Origin: Eubacteriaceae bacterium
GTDB lineage: Bacteria; Bacillota_A; Clostridia; Eubacteriales; Anaerofustaceae
Direction of reading: 5' to 3'
Length of the DNA: 14,338 nt
Assembly: GCA_031280495.1 (NCBI GenBank)
Contig: JAITGT010000004.1
Location: forward strand, 1-14,338
The notes beneath the pieces are model-generated. The model was given only the letters and a program-made list of their open reading frames with translations, was not told the origin of the DNA and did no database searches. The translations under genes and the position numbers were made by a program. Below are positions 7,907 to 14,173 of this stretch, piece by piece (the stretch's first letter is position 1; every line of letters begins with the position of its first letter).

Positions 7907-7912
7907 ATTATA
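7907..7912 (-). promoter_or_regulatory. Candidate -10 box for the 125-residue protein gene
   Basis: The minus strand reads TTGCGCTATAATAG, with a perfect TATAAT 59 bases upstream of the GTG start. The base context GCTATAATAG resembles the other -10 boxes in this window. No good -35 hexamer is seen 16-18 bases upstream. Confidence 0.45.
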
Positions 7913-7939
7913 GCGCAAAAAAATATTACTTAGTAACCA

Positions 7940-7988
7940 AATTGTTTTTATTAGCACTATTTAATAATTGAATTGTTTTTATTTAGCA
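7940..7988. repeat. Two tandem AT-rich direct repeats, 31-base period
   Basis: AATTGTTTTTATTAGCA (7940-7956) recurs as AATTGTTTTTATTTAGCA (7971-7988), with one extra T. The copies lie just upstream of the candidate promoter at 7907-7912, a place where an activator or repressor could bind. They are also downstream of tatD. Confidence 0.5.
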
Positions 7989-8009
7989 TAATGCGTTAAT
8001 TATGCATGC

Positions 8010-8046
8010 AGTATTATATTTCATTGGAAATGATGGGAATAATACT
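8010..8046. repeat. Inverted repeat at the 3' end of tatD
   Basis: AGTATTAT (8010-8017) and ATAATACT (8039-8046) are perfect complements, with an inner ATTTC/GAAAT stem. The structure touches the tatD stop codon. Neither side has a T-run, so it is not a standard terminator, but it could protect the 3' end or stop transcription weakly. Confidence 0.35.
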
Positions 8047-8828
8047 TATATGTTTAATAAACCAAAAGCGCGCAAAGCATTGTTTTTTGTAAGCTCTGCA
8101 GTTTCATCGACGCCTAAATGAAGCGCCTTTGCAAGGGCCTCGCAGACAAAGGGAAGCAAGAGAGGGGTATTCGTTTTCCCCCGGTATGGCACTGGGGGCA
8201 AGTATGGGCAGTCCGTCTCAATGAGCACCCGATTATGTGGCAGCCGTGATGCCGTCGCGCGCAAGCGCTCAGCATTTTTGTATGTCAGTGGGCCAGCCAG
8301 GCTGAAGTAGCACTCTATCGGCAAAAGCATGTACTGTTCCGCCATTTCCTCCGACTGGCTAAAGGCATGCAGAACAAAAGTCTGCCCAGGCTGGGCTGAA
8401 GCGCGTATGAGGGAAAATGCGTCGCCCGCCGCGTCCCGAATATGCACGACGATGGGTTTGCGCAACTCTGCTGCAAGGGCGATCTGGCGCTCAAAAACGT
8501 GCCATTGCATGTCCCTTGGGCAGGTGTCCCAATGGTAGTCGAGGCCTGCTTCCCCAACTGCAACCGATTTTGGGAACTGAAGCATTTGGCGAAGGCTGTA
8601 CTCAAACTCGTCCGAATAGCTGGCGGCCTCATTGGGGTGAAGGCCGCATGCTGCAAACAGCCCGTCGCAAGACGCTGCCAGCTCTATGCTTTCTTTGCAT
8701 GAGAGGGCGTCATAGGCGGTCACGAGCGCCATCATCCCATCTTGCTTCATTTTGTCCAGCAGGCTGTCCAATATTGCGTCAAACGCATCGTCCGTCAGGT
8801 GGGCGTGCGCGTCAAAGAGGCCTGTCAC
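8046..8828 (-). CDS. tatD: TatD-family metal-dependent DNase
   Basis: A 260-residue TIM-barrel hydrolase of normal TatD length. It starts with FDAHAHL (H8 and H10 metal ligands), then GLHPNEA, VGEAGLDYHW (metal-binding Glu), ELRKPIVVHIRDA, VLHAFS (family HxFSG, here weakened to HAFSQ), ETDCPYLPP (catalytic Asp) and the C-terminal NALRAFGL. TatD proteins are divalent-metal 3'-5' exonucleases or DNases of the cytoplasm. The GTG start at 8828 overlaps the divIC stop as GTGA, with AGGGGAGAAAGA before it, so it is translationally coupled and probably belongs to the yabP operon. In many Firmicutes tatD is placed near the methionyl-tRNA synthetase gene, so this position after divIC is less usual, as far as I know. 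Confidence 0.93.
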   Translation of the reverse strand: MTGLFDAHAHLTDDAFDAILDSLLDKMKQDGMMALVTAYDALSCKESIELAASCDGLFAACGLHPNEAASYSDEFEYSLRQMLQFPKSVAVGEAGLDYHWDTCPRDMQWHVFERQIALAAELRKPIVVHIRDAAGDAFSLIRASAQPGQTFVLHAFSQSEEMAEQYMLLPIECYFSLAGPLTYKNAERLRATASRLPHNRVLIETDCPYLPPVPYRGKTNTPLLLPFVCEALAKALHLGVDETAELTKNNALRAFGLLNI

Positions 8829-9145
8829 TCTTTCTCCCCTTCCGCGCCTTCTTGATGGCTTTCTAGATCCAAAACCTTTTCGCCGGGGAAAATGTAGCCT
8901 AGGTTCTTGTGGGCAATGTATTCCAAGTACGTTTCTGAGCCCTGCAGAGAAATCTGCGCCTCGTAAAGCTGGGCCAGGTTTTCCTGCGCTCGTTTCGCTA
9001 TCTCAAGCTCGGCAGCCGTTTCGCGCTGTTTTTTTAGGGTTGACTGGTAGCGCGCCGTGTTGTAGAGAAAGGGTATGGCCAAAAGCAGCACGAGGAGAAA
9101 GGCGAACACATTGTGCCTATAGCGGATTTTTCTTTTTGGCGCCAT
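8825..9145 (-). CDS. divIC: Septum formation initiator, DivIC/FtsB family
   Basis: I chose ATG 9145 (106 residues) because GGGAAG lies about 7-10 bases upstream. Another in-frame ATG at 9175 would add 10 residues but has no ribosome binding site. The layout is that of DivIC/FtsB: a short basic cytoplasmic tail (residues 1-11), one membrane helix (about 12-30, VFAFLLVLLLAIPFLY), then a coiled-coil of Leu/Ala/Glu heptads outside the membrane (about 33-70) and the conserved YLEYIAHKNLGYIFPGE segment, typical of the C-terminal domain. The protein would join FtsL/DivIB in the division complex at the septum. The gene start lies inside the end of yabQ (29-base overlap) and its stop overlaps the start of tatD. 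This yabQ-divIC order is the same as in Bacillus subtilis. Confidence 0.9.
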   Translation of the reverse strand: MAPKRKIRYRHNVFAFLLVLLLAIPFLYNTARYQSTLKKQRETAAELEIAKRAQENLAQLYEAQISLQGSETYLEYIAHKNLGYIFPGEKVLDLESHQEGAEGEKE

Positions 9146-9581
9146 CTTTTTTCTTCCCAAATATATACTTAGCATACATATTATAATGCCTGTCAGCCTT
9201 TTTGAGAAGAGAGGCGGCGCGCTGTGTCATTTTTTTGACCTTTTTTGCCAGGTGCAAAAAAAGAAGGCCGACCGCGTCAAACAGCTGCTTCAGGGGGGCG
9301 AAAAAATAGGCCATCAGGCGGGAAAGGGCAAGAGCGTAAACACCCCATCCAAAAAGAAGCCCCAAGGCAAGATAGAGGCGCAGCTCAAGCTGGTTTGCGT
9401 AATAAAGGGACGAAAGGGCGAGCCCTGCGCACACCAGCCAAAACAGAATGTCTGAAAAAGCGGTTTTGTTTTTTTTGCCGCGCAGGAAAGTGACGCAGAC
9501 ATCGTAAACAAAGCCCACAGACAAGCCGCAGAGTGCCATTTTCATGAAAGCGGCCAACTGGTTGAGGTTTGTCAGGTTCAC
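9117..9581 (-). CDS. yabQ: Spore cortex biosynthesis membrane protein YabQ
   Basis: A 154-residue protein starting at GTG 9581 with GAAGGG about 9 bases upstream. It has four hydrophobic stretches (about 9-30, 43-63, 68-92, 93-112) and a highly basic C-terminal tail. YabQ family features visible are the GLSVGFVYDV segment with a Tyr-Asp pair in the first helix, a following basic loop (LRGKKNK) and DILFW at the start of the second helix. In B. subtilis YabQ sits in the outer forespore membrane and is needed for cortex formation. Lying directly after yabP (14-base gap) and before divIC, it is in its standard context, which makes the assignment secure. Confidence 0.88.
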   Translation of the reverse strand: MNLTNLNQLAAFMKMALCGLSVGFVYDVCVTFLRGKKNKTAFSDILFWLVCAGLALSSLYYANQLELRLYLALGLLFGWGVYALALSRLMAYFFAPLKQLFDAVGLLFLHLAKKVKKMTQRAASLLKKADRHYNMYAKYIFGKKKDGAKKKNPL

Positions 9582-9595
9582 ATGCGGCCGCCCTT

Positions 9596-9877
9596 CTACT
9601 TAAACAGGCGGGACAGCAGGCTCCCGCCCTTTTTGGAGAAAACTCCGCCGTCCGTGTAGGTAAGCGAGGAAATTTCGCCAGAAACAGCGACTTCCCCCTG
9701 ATCGAGCGTCAGCTTGGTAATCCGGATGTTTTCCCCCCCTACAGTGAGCAGCCCCAAAGAGGTTTCCAGCAAAACGCCTTCATCGTTGAACGAATGCACT
9801 TCGCTAACGCCAGTCACTCGGAGCTCGTTTCTAGATGTCAGCTCAATTTTGTGAAAGTCTTTTGTCATTCCTTCCAT
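9596..9877 (-). CDS. yabP: Sporulation protein YabP
   Basis: A 93-residue soluble protein with start ATG 9877, preceded by GAGGT. The sequence is rich in beta strands and follows the YabP/YqfC family: an early RNELRVTGVSEV segment, then SFNDEGVLLETSLGLLTVGGENI and a later VSGEISSLTYT segment. YabP is a mother-cell sporulation protein that works in the cortex and spore envelope pathway. It is the first gene of the minus-strand operon with yabQ, divIC and tatD. In B. subtilis transcription is driven by sigma-E. I searched the 96-base gap up to the divergent YihY gene and could not fit a clear sigma-E or sigma-A promoter. Confidence 0.9.
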   Translation of the reverse strand: MEGMTKDFHKIELTSRNELRVTGVSEVHSFNDEGVLLETSLGLLTVGGENIRITKLTLDQGEVAVSGEISSLTYTDGGVFSKKGGSLLSRLFK

Positions 9878-9973
9878 GTTCTACCTCTTTTCAATATGTA
9901 TATATATATGATTGTCTCTAAGCGGTTAGAATAACTTGCTTTCAACGGGAGCAGGGAGGCATAGCCAAGTAGC

Positions 9974-10834
9974 ATGCAGAAAAAAGTTCACATAATGAAG
10001 ATGGGCATAGAGCTGTTTTTGCGGCAATTATGGCCAATTGTGTCTACGGAAGCATTTTCGGGCGCTGCTTCGCAGCTCGCCTATTCGCTGCTTCTTGCGG
10101 TTATTCCGCTCATCATGGCGGTCATTACCATTGCTAGCCGCATTGATTTGCCAGTGGAGGAAATCTACCGATCTTTGTCCCTCATACTGCCAGTTCAGTC
10201 CTATGAAACCGTGAAAGGAGTTATCAACGAGGTTCTTGCATCAAAGAACCTAACCGGCTTTACGATTTTTTCCGCCCTCTCCTTCGTTGCAGATGGATGC
10301 CGGAGCTTCATGTACGTCTCCAATGTCGCGGAGGGGGTAAAAGAATCAAGGAGTTTTGCCGCCTATTGGGCGTTCTCTTATGTGTTTGCTGTTTCCATCG
10401 TTGCCTGCCTGCTTCTCAGCCTTCTCCTTGTCGTCTTTGGCGAAGCTGCCACCAACGCCTTGGCAAAGGCTCTTTTGCTGCGCAATTCATGGCTAATTGC
10501 CGCTGCTCGATATGCAGGGCTCATCATTTTTTCGGGCGGTGTGTTCACGCTCATGTATGCGTGGGTCAGCGAAAAGAAGAAAAAGATTTCTGAAACAGCG
10601 GCAGGGGGGTTCAGCGCCGCGTTTTTATGGGTGGCTATTTCCTCTGCTTTTGGCTTTTATGTGTCCAATTTTACAAATTACGGCCTGCTCTTTGGATCTC
10701 TTGGCGGAGTGTTTGTTTTGCTTGTATGGCTGTACTACTCAAGCTACGCGCTCATTTTGGGCATTGCCATCAATTCCGCACTCAGACAAATGGCAGAAAA
10801 TAAAGCCCGCCTGAAAACTGAATCGCAGCAGTAA
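9974..10834 (+). CDS. YihY/BrkB (virulence factor BrkB) family membrane protein
   Basis: A 286-residue integral membrane protein. Family features are the SGAASQLAYSLLLAVIPLI segment near residues 28-46 and, at the C-terminal side, GGFSAAFLWVAIS, FYVSNFTNYGLLFGSLG and VLLVWLYYSSYALILGI, which are the hallmark motifs of YihY/BrkB. About six hydrophobic helices can be counted. These proteins were once called ribonuclease BN, but that name is known to be wrong. Their role in the membrane is not settled. Start ATG 9974 is taken as the first in-frame ATG after an in-frame stop. The nearest good Shine-Dalgarno, GGGAGG, ends 14 bases before it, which is long, so ATG 9995 or 10001 could also be used but would be even farther. 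It is transcribed away from yabP. No clear terminator follows. Confidence 0.9.
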   Translation: MQKKVHIMKMGIELFLRQLWPIVSTEAFSGAASQLAYSLLLAVIPLIMAVITIASRIDLPVEEIYRSLSLILPVQSYETVKGVINEVLASKNLTGFTIFSALSFVADGCRSFMYVSNVAEGVKESRSFAAYWAFSYVFAVSIVACLLLSLLLVVFGEAATNALAKALLLRNSWLIAAARYAGLIIFSGGVFTLMYAWVSEKKKKISETAAGGFSAAFLWVAISSAFGFYVSNFTNYGLLFGSLGGVFVLLVWLYYSSYALILGIAINSALRQMAENKARLKTESQQ

Positions 10835-11020
10835 AAAATACAGATTGCTATTCTCTTGCGCCAATCAATGAAATGTATAAAACTGGCTCAACTATAGCGC
10901 ATGCAGGCGGCGCAGCCAATTGCCAGCGAACGCCTGCCGGCATATTTTTGCGCTGCTTGCTTCCCATGCAACCGCCAGCCGCTGGCCTGGCCGCGGGGGA
11001 GGGCGCTGGAGCTGTGCTGG
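10835..11020. other. Probable 3' remnant of the IS30 element, no gene seen
   Basis: After the YihY stop there are about 70 AT-rich bases, then GC-rich sequence that continues the last transposase frame without known motifs. It probably holds the right end of the insertion element. I could not find a matching pair of terminal repeats here and near 11940-11990, nor a target duplication. Confidence 0.4.
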
Positions 11021-11902
11021 CGCCCCATTGAGCCTGTCCATCTCCAGCTCGAAGAGCGCCTCCGCCAGGCATCCGAGGATGCGCCTGGGCAGCGCGTTGA
11101 CGGCGCGATCCCTTTGGCGCCGCCAGCCTCGCGAGGCTGTTGCGGCGCTCAACAGCGCATTTCTTCCAGCCTGAATACGGGTGCGCAAAAATATGTGGCT
11201 GCCCGATCCCGGAGCAAAGCCCCCCCATCTCGGCAACTCGCTTCCGTTGCCGAATCTCAGCGTCCTGAATGCGGCGCCCCCGCACTCTGCAAAGACGGCG
11301 GCAACGCCAGATTTTACAGCCTGCGAACCCTTTCCCGACAGCAGCCTCATTATATATTTCTGGCCTTCCTTTCAGCCATTGCGGGCAGGGCGCAGCCGTC
11401 CCTTGCCCCCTCAACAAGATCGCACTCCTATTCGCCATGCCTGCCGCGGCAAACTGACTCAGCCAGGCATTTCTCTTATGCTTTCGCCCAAGGCGCGCCT
11501 GTTTTGCGCGGGGCGGCGTGCGCGCCCCTTGCGGGGCAGATCCGCCGGCTTTGCCGCGGGCAGCCCCTGGCTGATATAGCTGTACATGCTCCTCGTCGCT
11601 ACGGTTTCGCCCGGGCCGTATTTCCCGCTTGCGGCGGCGCCCACAAAGCCGTCTGGGCCTGCAGGCAAATTTGCCTCGCGGGACTTGCGCATCCGCTTTT
11701 CAATGTCCCGCACGAATTTCAGCCTGCCCTTGCGCGGCGCGCCGCCCCCTGCCTCCTGAGATCTGCGTGCCAATGCCCCTTTTTATCTCCCTTTTTGCCG
11801 TTGTCGGGGCCTCCCGATCTCACGGGCTGTCGAGGCAGGGCTAAGGGCGTGCCTTAGCCCTGCTTCGATTTTCAATCGCTCTAGCATGGACAAATGGCTG
11901 AA
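11021..11902 (-). pseudogene. IS30-family transposase, decayed
   Basis: On the minus strand most of an IS30-type transposase can be followed through several frames. It begins with a helix-turn-helix region (FSHLSMLERLKIEAGL, then SPASTAREIGRP, 11902 to about 11800). It goes on in the same frame after an in-frame TAA to RSQEAGGGAPRK and TRSMYSYISQGLPAAKPADL (to 11459). After a frame change come ECDLVEGARDG and MAERKARNI (near 11370-11440), then in another frame KGSQAVKSGVAAVF and FGNGSE, then in a third HIFAHPYSGWKKCAVERRN (near 11150-11220), and finally ALPRRILGCLAEALFELEMD (to 11021). These match the IS30 DDE core. The second catalytic Asp (DNGSE) is Gly here. About 50 residues seem missing after the HTH. 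The usual start codon is also lost. It is non-functional. Terminal inverted repeats could not be placed with confidence. Confidence 0.8.
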
Positions 11903-11994
11903 ACGTAGTAGTCTTATGACAGCACAAGATGTCCCGAATGGGCCACTTTATTGCTGCAATTCAATTTTCAACTGACCCTTGGCAGAAAAGAAAT

Positions 11995-12015
11995 AAAAAA
12001 AAGCGGCAAAGCCGC
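11995..12015 (-). terminator. Rho-independent terminator of the TetR-family gene
   Basis: On the minus strand GCGGC pairs with GCCGC around a TTT loop (12015-12003) and is followed by eight T (12002-11995). It lies 9 bases after the stop codon at 12025. The short stem with long U-tract is canonical. Confidence 0.85.
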
Positions 12016-12024
12016 AAAAACTGC

Positions 12025-12687
12025 TCAATTAAGCATCGATATGCTTCTACAGTCAATTTCGTCCACGCGCTTTTGGATTTTTTCCTTTACGCGCTCCTTT
12101 TCCCCTTCTGGTATGCCAGGAAAGTCAATGTCGCACCCAATGATAAAGTGGATGAGCTGGGATTTTGGAATGTCCAGCTCTTTCTGCAAATACTTGGTGA
12201 TCAGTTTTTTCTTTCCTCCATTATTAAAGGTAAGCAGCAATTCCAGCTGGCCCGGCTCTGTTTCAATGTCGTAATAAGTAATATAGCGCCTGTAGACATC
12301 CTTTCCTGTTTCATCCAAGAATGAAATCTGAAAATCGGCGTTCAGCACTTCAAGAAAGAAGCGTGAAACGCCTTCTTCGTAGATAATGTTATCATAATAT
12401 ATATAATTTATAATGGAAAAAGTCAGAAGAGGCGTTTCATCCCGTACCCAGTCGTACTGCATAACCGATTCGCGTATCCGATCTAAATAATCGTTATGCA
12501 CATGGTTTACAATATTGCTCTTTGTCTTGAAATAGTATGTAAACAACCCTATAGGCACACCGGCTTCCTGCGTGATCTCCACAATGGTTGCATCCTTAAA
12601 GCCATATTTGAGAAATGCCGACTTTGCACAGTCCATAATCCGTTTTTTAGTTTCCAACCCTTTGATAATTCTAAGATCCTGCTTCAT
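12025..12687 (-). CDS. TetR/AcrR-family transcriptional regulator
   Basis: A 220-residue protein with the TetR N-terminal DNA-binding domain: KKRIMDCAKSAFLKYGFKDATIVEITQEAGV, then PIGLFTYYFKTKSNIV (residues about 14-62), where YYFKTK is the characteristic turn after the recognition helix. The remaining 150 residues are helical, as in ligand-binding domains of this family, and do not show a known ligand group. The start ATG 12687 follows GGAAGGGCGAAG. A good sigma-A promoter lies 31-59 bases upstream, and a palindrome fills its spacer, which would fit autorepression. The gene has its own terminator. The acyl-CoA thioesterase gene upstream on the same strand is a possible target, but it is separated by the promoter region and the link is inference only. 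Confidence 0.9.
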   Translation of the reverse strand: MKQDLRIIKGLETKKRIMDCAKSAFLKYGFKDATIVEITQEAGVPIGLFTYYFKTKSNIVNHVHNDYLDRIRESVMQYDWVRDETPLLTFSIINYIYYDNIIYEEGVSRFFLEVLNADFQISFLDETGKDVYRRYITYYDIETEPGQLELLLTFNNGGKKKLITKYLQKELDIPKSQLIHFIIGCDIDFPGIPEGEKERVKEKIQKRVDEIDCRSISMLN

Positions 12688-12717
12688 CTTCGCCCTTCCA
12701 TGTCAGTAATGTATGTT

Positions 12718-12746
12718 ATTATAATCTTTGTTTTTACAAATTTCAA
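12718..12746 (-). promoter_or_regulatory. Sigma-A-type promoter of the TetR-family gene
   Basis: On the minus strand TTGAAA (12746-12741), a 17-base spacer and a perfect TATAAT (12723-12718). The start of transcription should be near 12711, about 24 bases before the ATG. This is the best -35/-10 pair in the window. Confidence 0.8.
12727..12740. promoter_or_regulatory. Palindromic operator candidate inside the TetR promoter spacer
   Basis: TTTGT (12727-12731) and ACAAA (12736-12740) are perfect inverted arms around TTTT, lying exactly between the -35 and -10 boxes. TetR-family proteins often bind such sites to repress their own gene. At 5 bases per arm it is short and could be chance in AT-rich DNA. 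Confidence 0.35.
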
Positions 12747-12796
12747 TCATTATTTCGCTCAAATTATCCATAAGGCGATATTTTCAAGTAAATACA

Positions 12797-13258
12797 TTAT
12801 GTTCGCCTGCCGAGCCGCCACCTCCTTCTCTCAGCGGCGGCTTCGAACTCAGCTTTTTCGCCGTCTGTGACTGGCTCAACCGCTGGGACTGGCGAAGGGG
12901 TCTCCGATGAGTCCAGCCCAACATACACAAGATAAGCAGTCGCGATTCTTGTGCGATCATTGCCTTTCTCAATAAAGCAGTCCACCCTTATTTCCATGGA
13001 AGTGCGGCCGGTGTTTGTAATTTGGCCGACCATATAGATGATGTCGTCCAAATGGGCCCCCTCCAAAAATTCAAGGGAATCAATTGCAGCCGTCGTGACA
13101 TTCATTTCGGAATGGCGCCGAGCGACTACACCGCCCAAAATGTCAATCCACTGCATAAGCTGCCCGCCGAAGAGGCGACCTGCGCCATTTATGTGCGGCG
13201 CCATTACTATTTGGCTGGTTTGCGTGCGGCTCTGCGAAACTTTTTTTGTAATACACAT
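12797..13258 (-). CDS. Acyl-CoA thioesterase, hotdog fold (YciA/ACOT family)
   Basis: A 153-residue protein that begins after a short basic lead with the family pattern HINGAGRLFGGQLMQWIDIL (residues about 22-41). It continues with the RRHSEMNVTTAAIDSLEFL strand, where the Asp/Ser region supplies the active site in this group, and GRTSMEIRVDCFIEK. These features match single-hotdog acyl-CoA thioesterases, which cut acyl-CoA to free acid and CoA. They usually work as hexamers in the cytoplasm. The last 30 residues are rich in Pro, Glu and Arg and look disordered. The start ATG 13258 has only a weak GGG 3-5 bases before it. Two TATAAT-like boxes are found in the AT-rich DNA upstream (around 13270-13300) without a clear -35. 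The gene lies 110 bases upstream of the TetR-family gene on the same strand. Confidence 0.88.
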   Translation of the reverse strand: MCITKKVSQSRTQTSQIVMAPHINGAGRLFGGQLMQWIDILGGVVARRHSEMNVTTAAIDSLEFLEGAHLDDIIYMVGQITNTGRTSMEIRVDCFIEKGNDRTRIATAYLVYVGLDSSETPSPVPAVEPVTDGEKAEFEAAAERRRWRLGRRT

Positions 13259-13444
13259 ATGCCCAATTCTCTAAGACAAATAATTATAAATCTATTATAA
13301 TAAAAAATGCTGTAAAAAGCATAGGAATATACACAAAAGCTCTGAAAGATACTCAATATCATGCTATATCGAGAAAAAACAGGACATTTTTTTGCGTGCC
13401 TCGCATTGGATTCTCAATCACAAAAAAGCATGCCTGCCTTATGC

Positions 13445-13450
13445 TATAAT
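13445..13450 (+). promoter_or_regulatory. Candidate extended -10 promoter before GC-rich island
   Basis: TTATGCTATAATGG contains a perfect TATAAT with the extended TGn element. There is no recognisable -35 box 16-18 bases upstream (only A-rich sequence). The predicted start near 13457 would place the GC-rich island inside the transcript, while no gene start follows within 450 bases. Confidence 0.45.
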
Positions 13451-13456
13451 GGTTTA

Positions 13457-13675
13457 ACAAATTTTGTATTTTATCAATGGCTGCCCTGCCATTCCTGCCA
13501 TACACAACCAATAAATCGGCAAACGCGGATGCCCCCAGCCATCTGCAGCAGCGCTGTTCACCGTTGGCTAGCGGTTGAGGCCCAGCGAGGCTGCGCGTTT
13601 GGAGCTAAAGATGGCATAGATGCCAAACCTTGTTTTCGTGTACTAAACAGCGCGCAACCTGCACACAATATAAAA
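13457..13675 (+). ncRNA. Possible structured non-coding RNA (unidentified)
   Basis: A GC-rich island in AT-rich DNA, directly after an extended -10 promoter. Within it GTTTGG and CCAAAC flank a further perfect hairpin arm pair TGGCAT/ATGCCA (near 13612-13625), and ACCG/CGGT pair around TTGGCTAG near 13560-13575. I compared it by eye with 6S RNA, tmRNA, RNase P and common riboswitches and found no convincing match. The 3' end is a guess: no strong terminator is seen. The island could also be a decayed gene or mobile element. Confidence 0.25.
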
Positions 13676-13928
13676 TAAACAGCATCACATGGATATATTA
13701 AAGATATTGAAAAATTTGCATTATTTATATCTGCCAAACACTGCTGCTTTTGAAGAAAAAATAGGACTTTGAATTGAGAATTCATTATTTATTGCAGATT
13801 TGTCAGGCTTTCTATGAAATAAAAGTGAAAATTATTATACACAATTAATGCCATTTCCTACTTTACAGGGTTGTAAAAGTATGTTACTTTGTAATTAAAT
13901 AAGAGCCGAAAACAATATGAGGGCAGCA

Positions 13929-14105
13929 ATGGAATTTATCGTAGAACGCGACTTGTTTATGAGCAAACTTCAAACGTATATAAACGACAAGACAAAAGAA
14001 GGCTACGCTCTTGTGCAAGTATTTGTGTCTGAACAGGATGTACGGACGGGCAGGAACGGGCAGTATTACCAAGCGAGCAAAGTGACGGTAATTATGTCAA
14101 GGTAG
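13929..14105 (+). CDS. Small protein, DUF4177-like, 58 residues
   Basis: Start ATG 13929 is preferred over ATG 13917 because GAGGG lies 5 bases before it. The product has 58 residues: MEFIVERDLF, a helix (about 11-26, SKLQTYINDKTKEGY), and two strands (ALVQVFVSEQD and QASKVTVIMSR). The LQTYINDKTKEGYALVQVF part resembles the LNELGKEGWELVSV motif of DUF4177 proteins, and the C-terminal strand ends the small alpha-beta unit in the same way. No function is known for that family. A strong terminator overlaps the stop codon, which supports a true gene. It stands alone, after a long AT-rich region. Confidence 0.7.
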   Translation: MEFIVERDLFMSKLQTYINDKTKEGYALVQVFVSEQDVRTGRNGQYYQASKVTVIMSR

Positions 14106-14130
14106 GGTTTCAATCCTATCTTTTTTCTTT
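14099..14130 (+). terminator. Rho-independent terminator of the small-protein gene
   Basis: AAGGTAGG (14099-14106) pairs with CCTATCTT (14115-14122) with one G-T pair, and the T-rich run TTTTCTTTT follows. The stem overlaps the TAG stop codon at 14103-14105. Confidence 0.8.
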
Positions 14131-14173
14131 TGGCCACAGGGGACGGATTGGGTGGAAGGCTAAATCACTTTTT

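Larger units (their letters stand above)
13259..13928. other. AT-rich intergenic region with a GC-rich island
   Basis: This 670-base gap has no protein gene that I can support. A 105-codon plus-strand frame (13361-13678) and a 75-codon minus-strand frame (13558-13785) show no motif or ribosome binding site. Most of the region is very rich in A+T. Between about 13470 and 13665 the GC content rises clearly and several inverted repeats are found; see the RNA candidate. The stretch 13680-13928 is again AT-rich and without visible structure. Confidence 0.6.

Noticed and set aside
9878..9973. Sigma-E promoter for the yabP operon
   Set aside because: Expected by analogy with B. subtilis, but no -35/-10 pair with proper spacing could be fitted; the region is dominated by an AT dinucleotide run.
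10901..11857. 318-codon plus-strand open frame
   Set aside because: It is the antisense of the decayed IS30 transposase; it has no ribosome binding site or recognisable domain, and its Ala/Arg/Pro/Cys-rich composition is typical of an antisense frame in GC-rich DNA.
11831..11867. Strong hairpin considered as a terminator or REP-like element
   Set aside because: It lies inside the transposase HTH coding sequence, has no proper T-run on the minus strand, and the plus strand has no gene ending there.
10835..11990. Terminal inverted repeats and target duplication of the IS30 relic
   Set aside because: Only weak, scattered matches between the two flanks; not better than expected for decayed or AT-rich DNA.
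13361..13678. 105-codon plus-strand frame in the 13.3-13.9 kb gap
   Set aside because: It crosses an abrupt change in base composition, has no Shine-Dalgarno, and contains no recognisable motif; an RNA or relic fits better.
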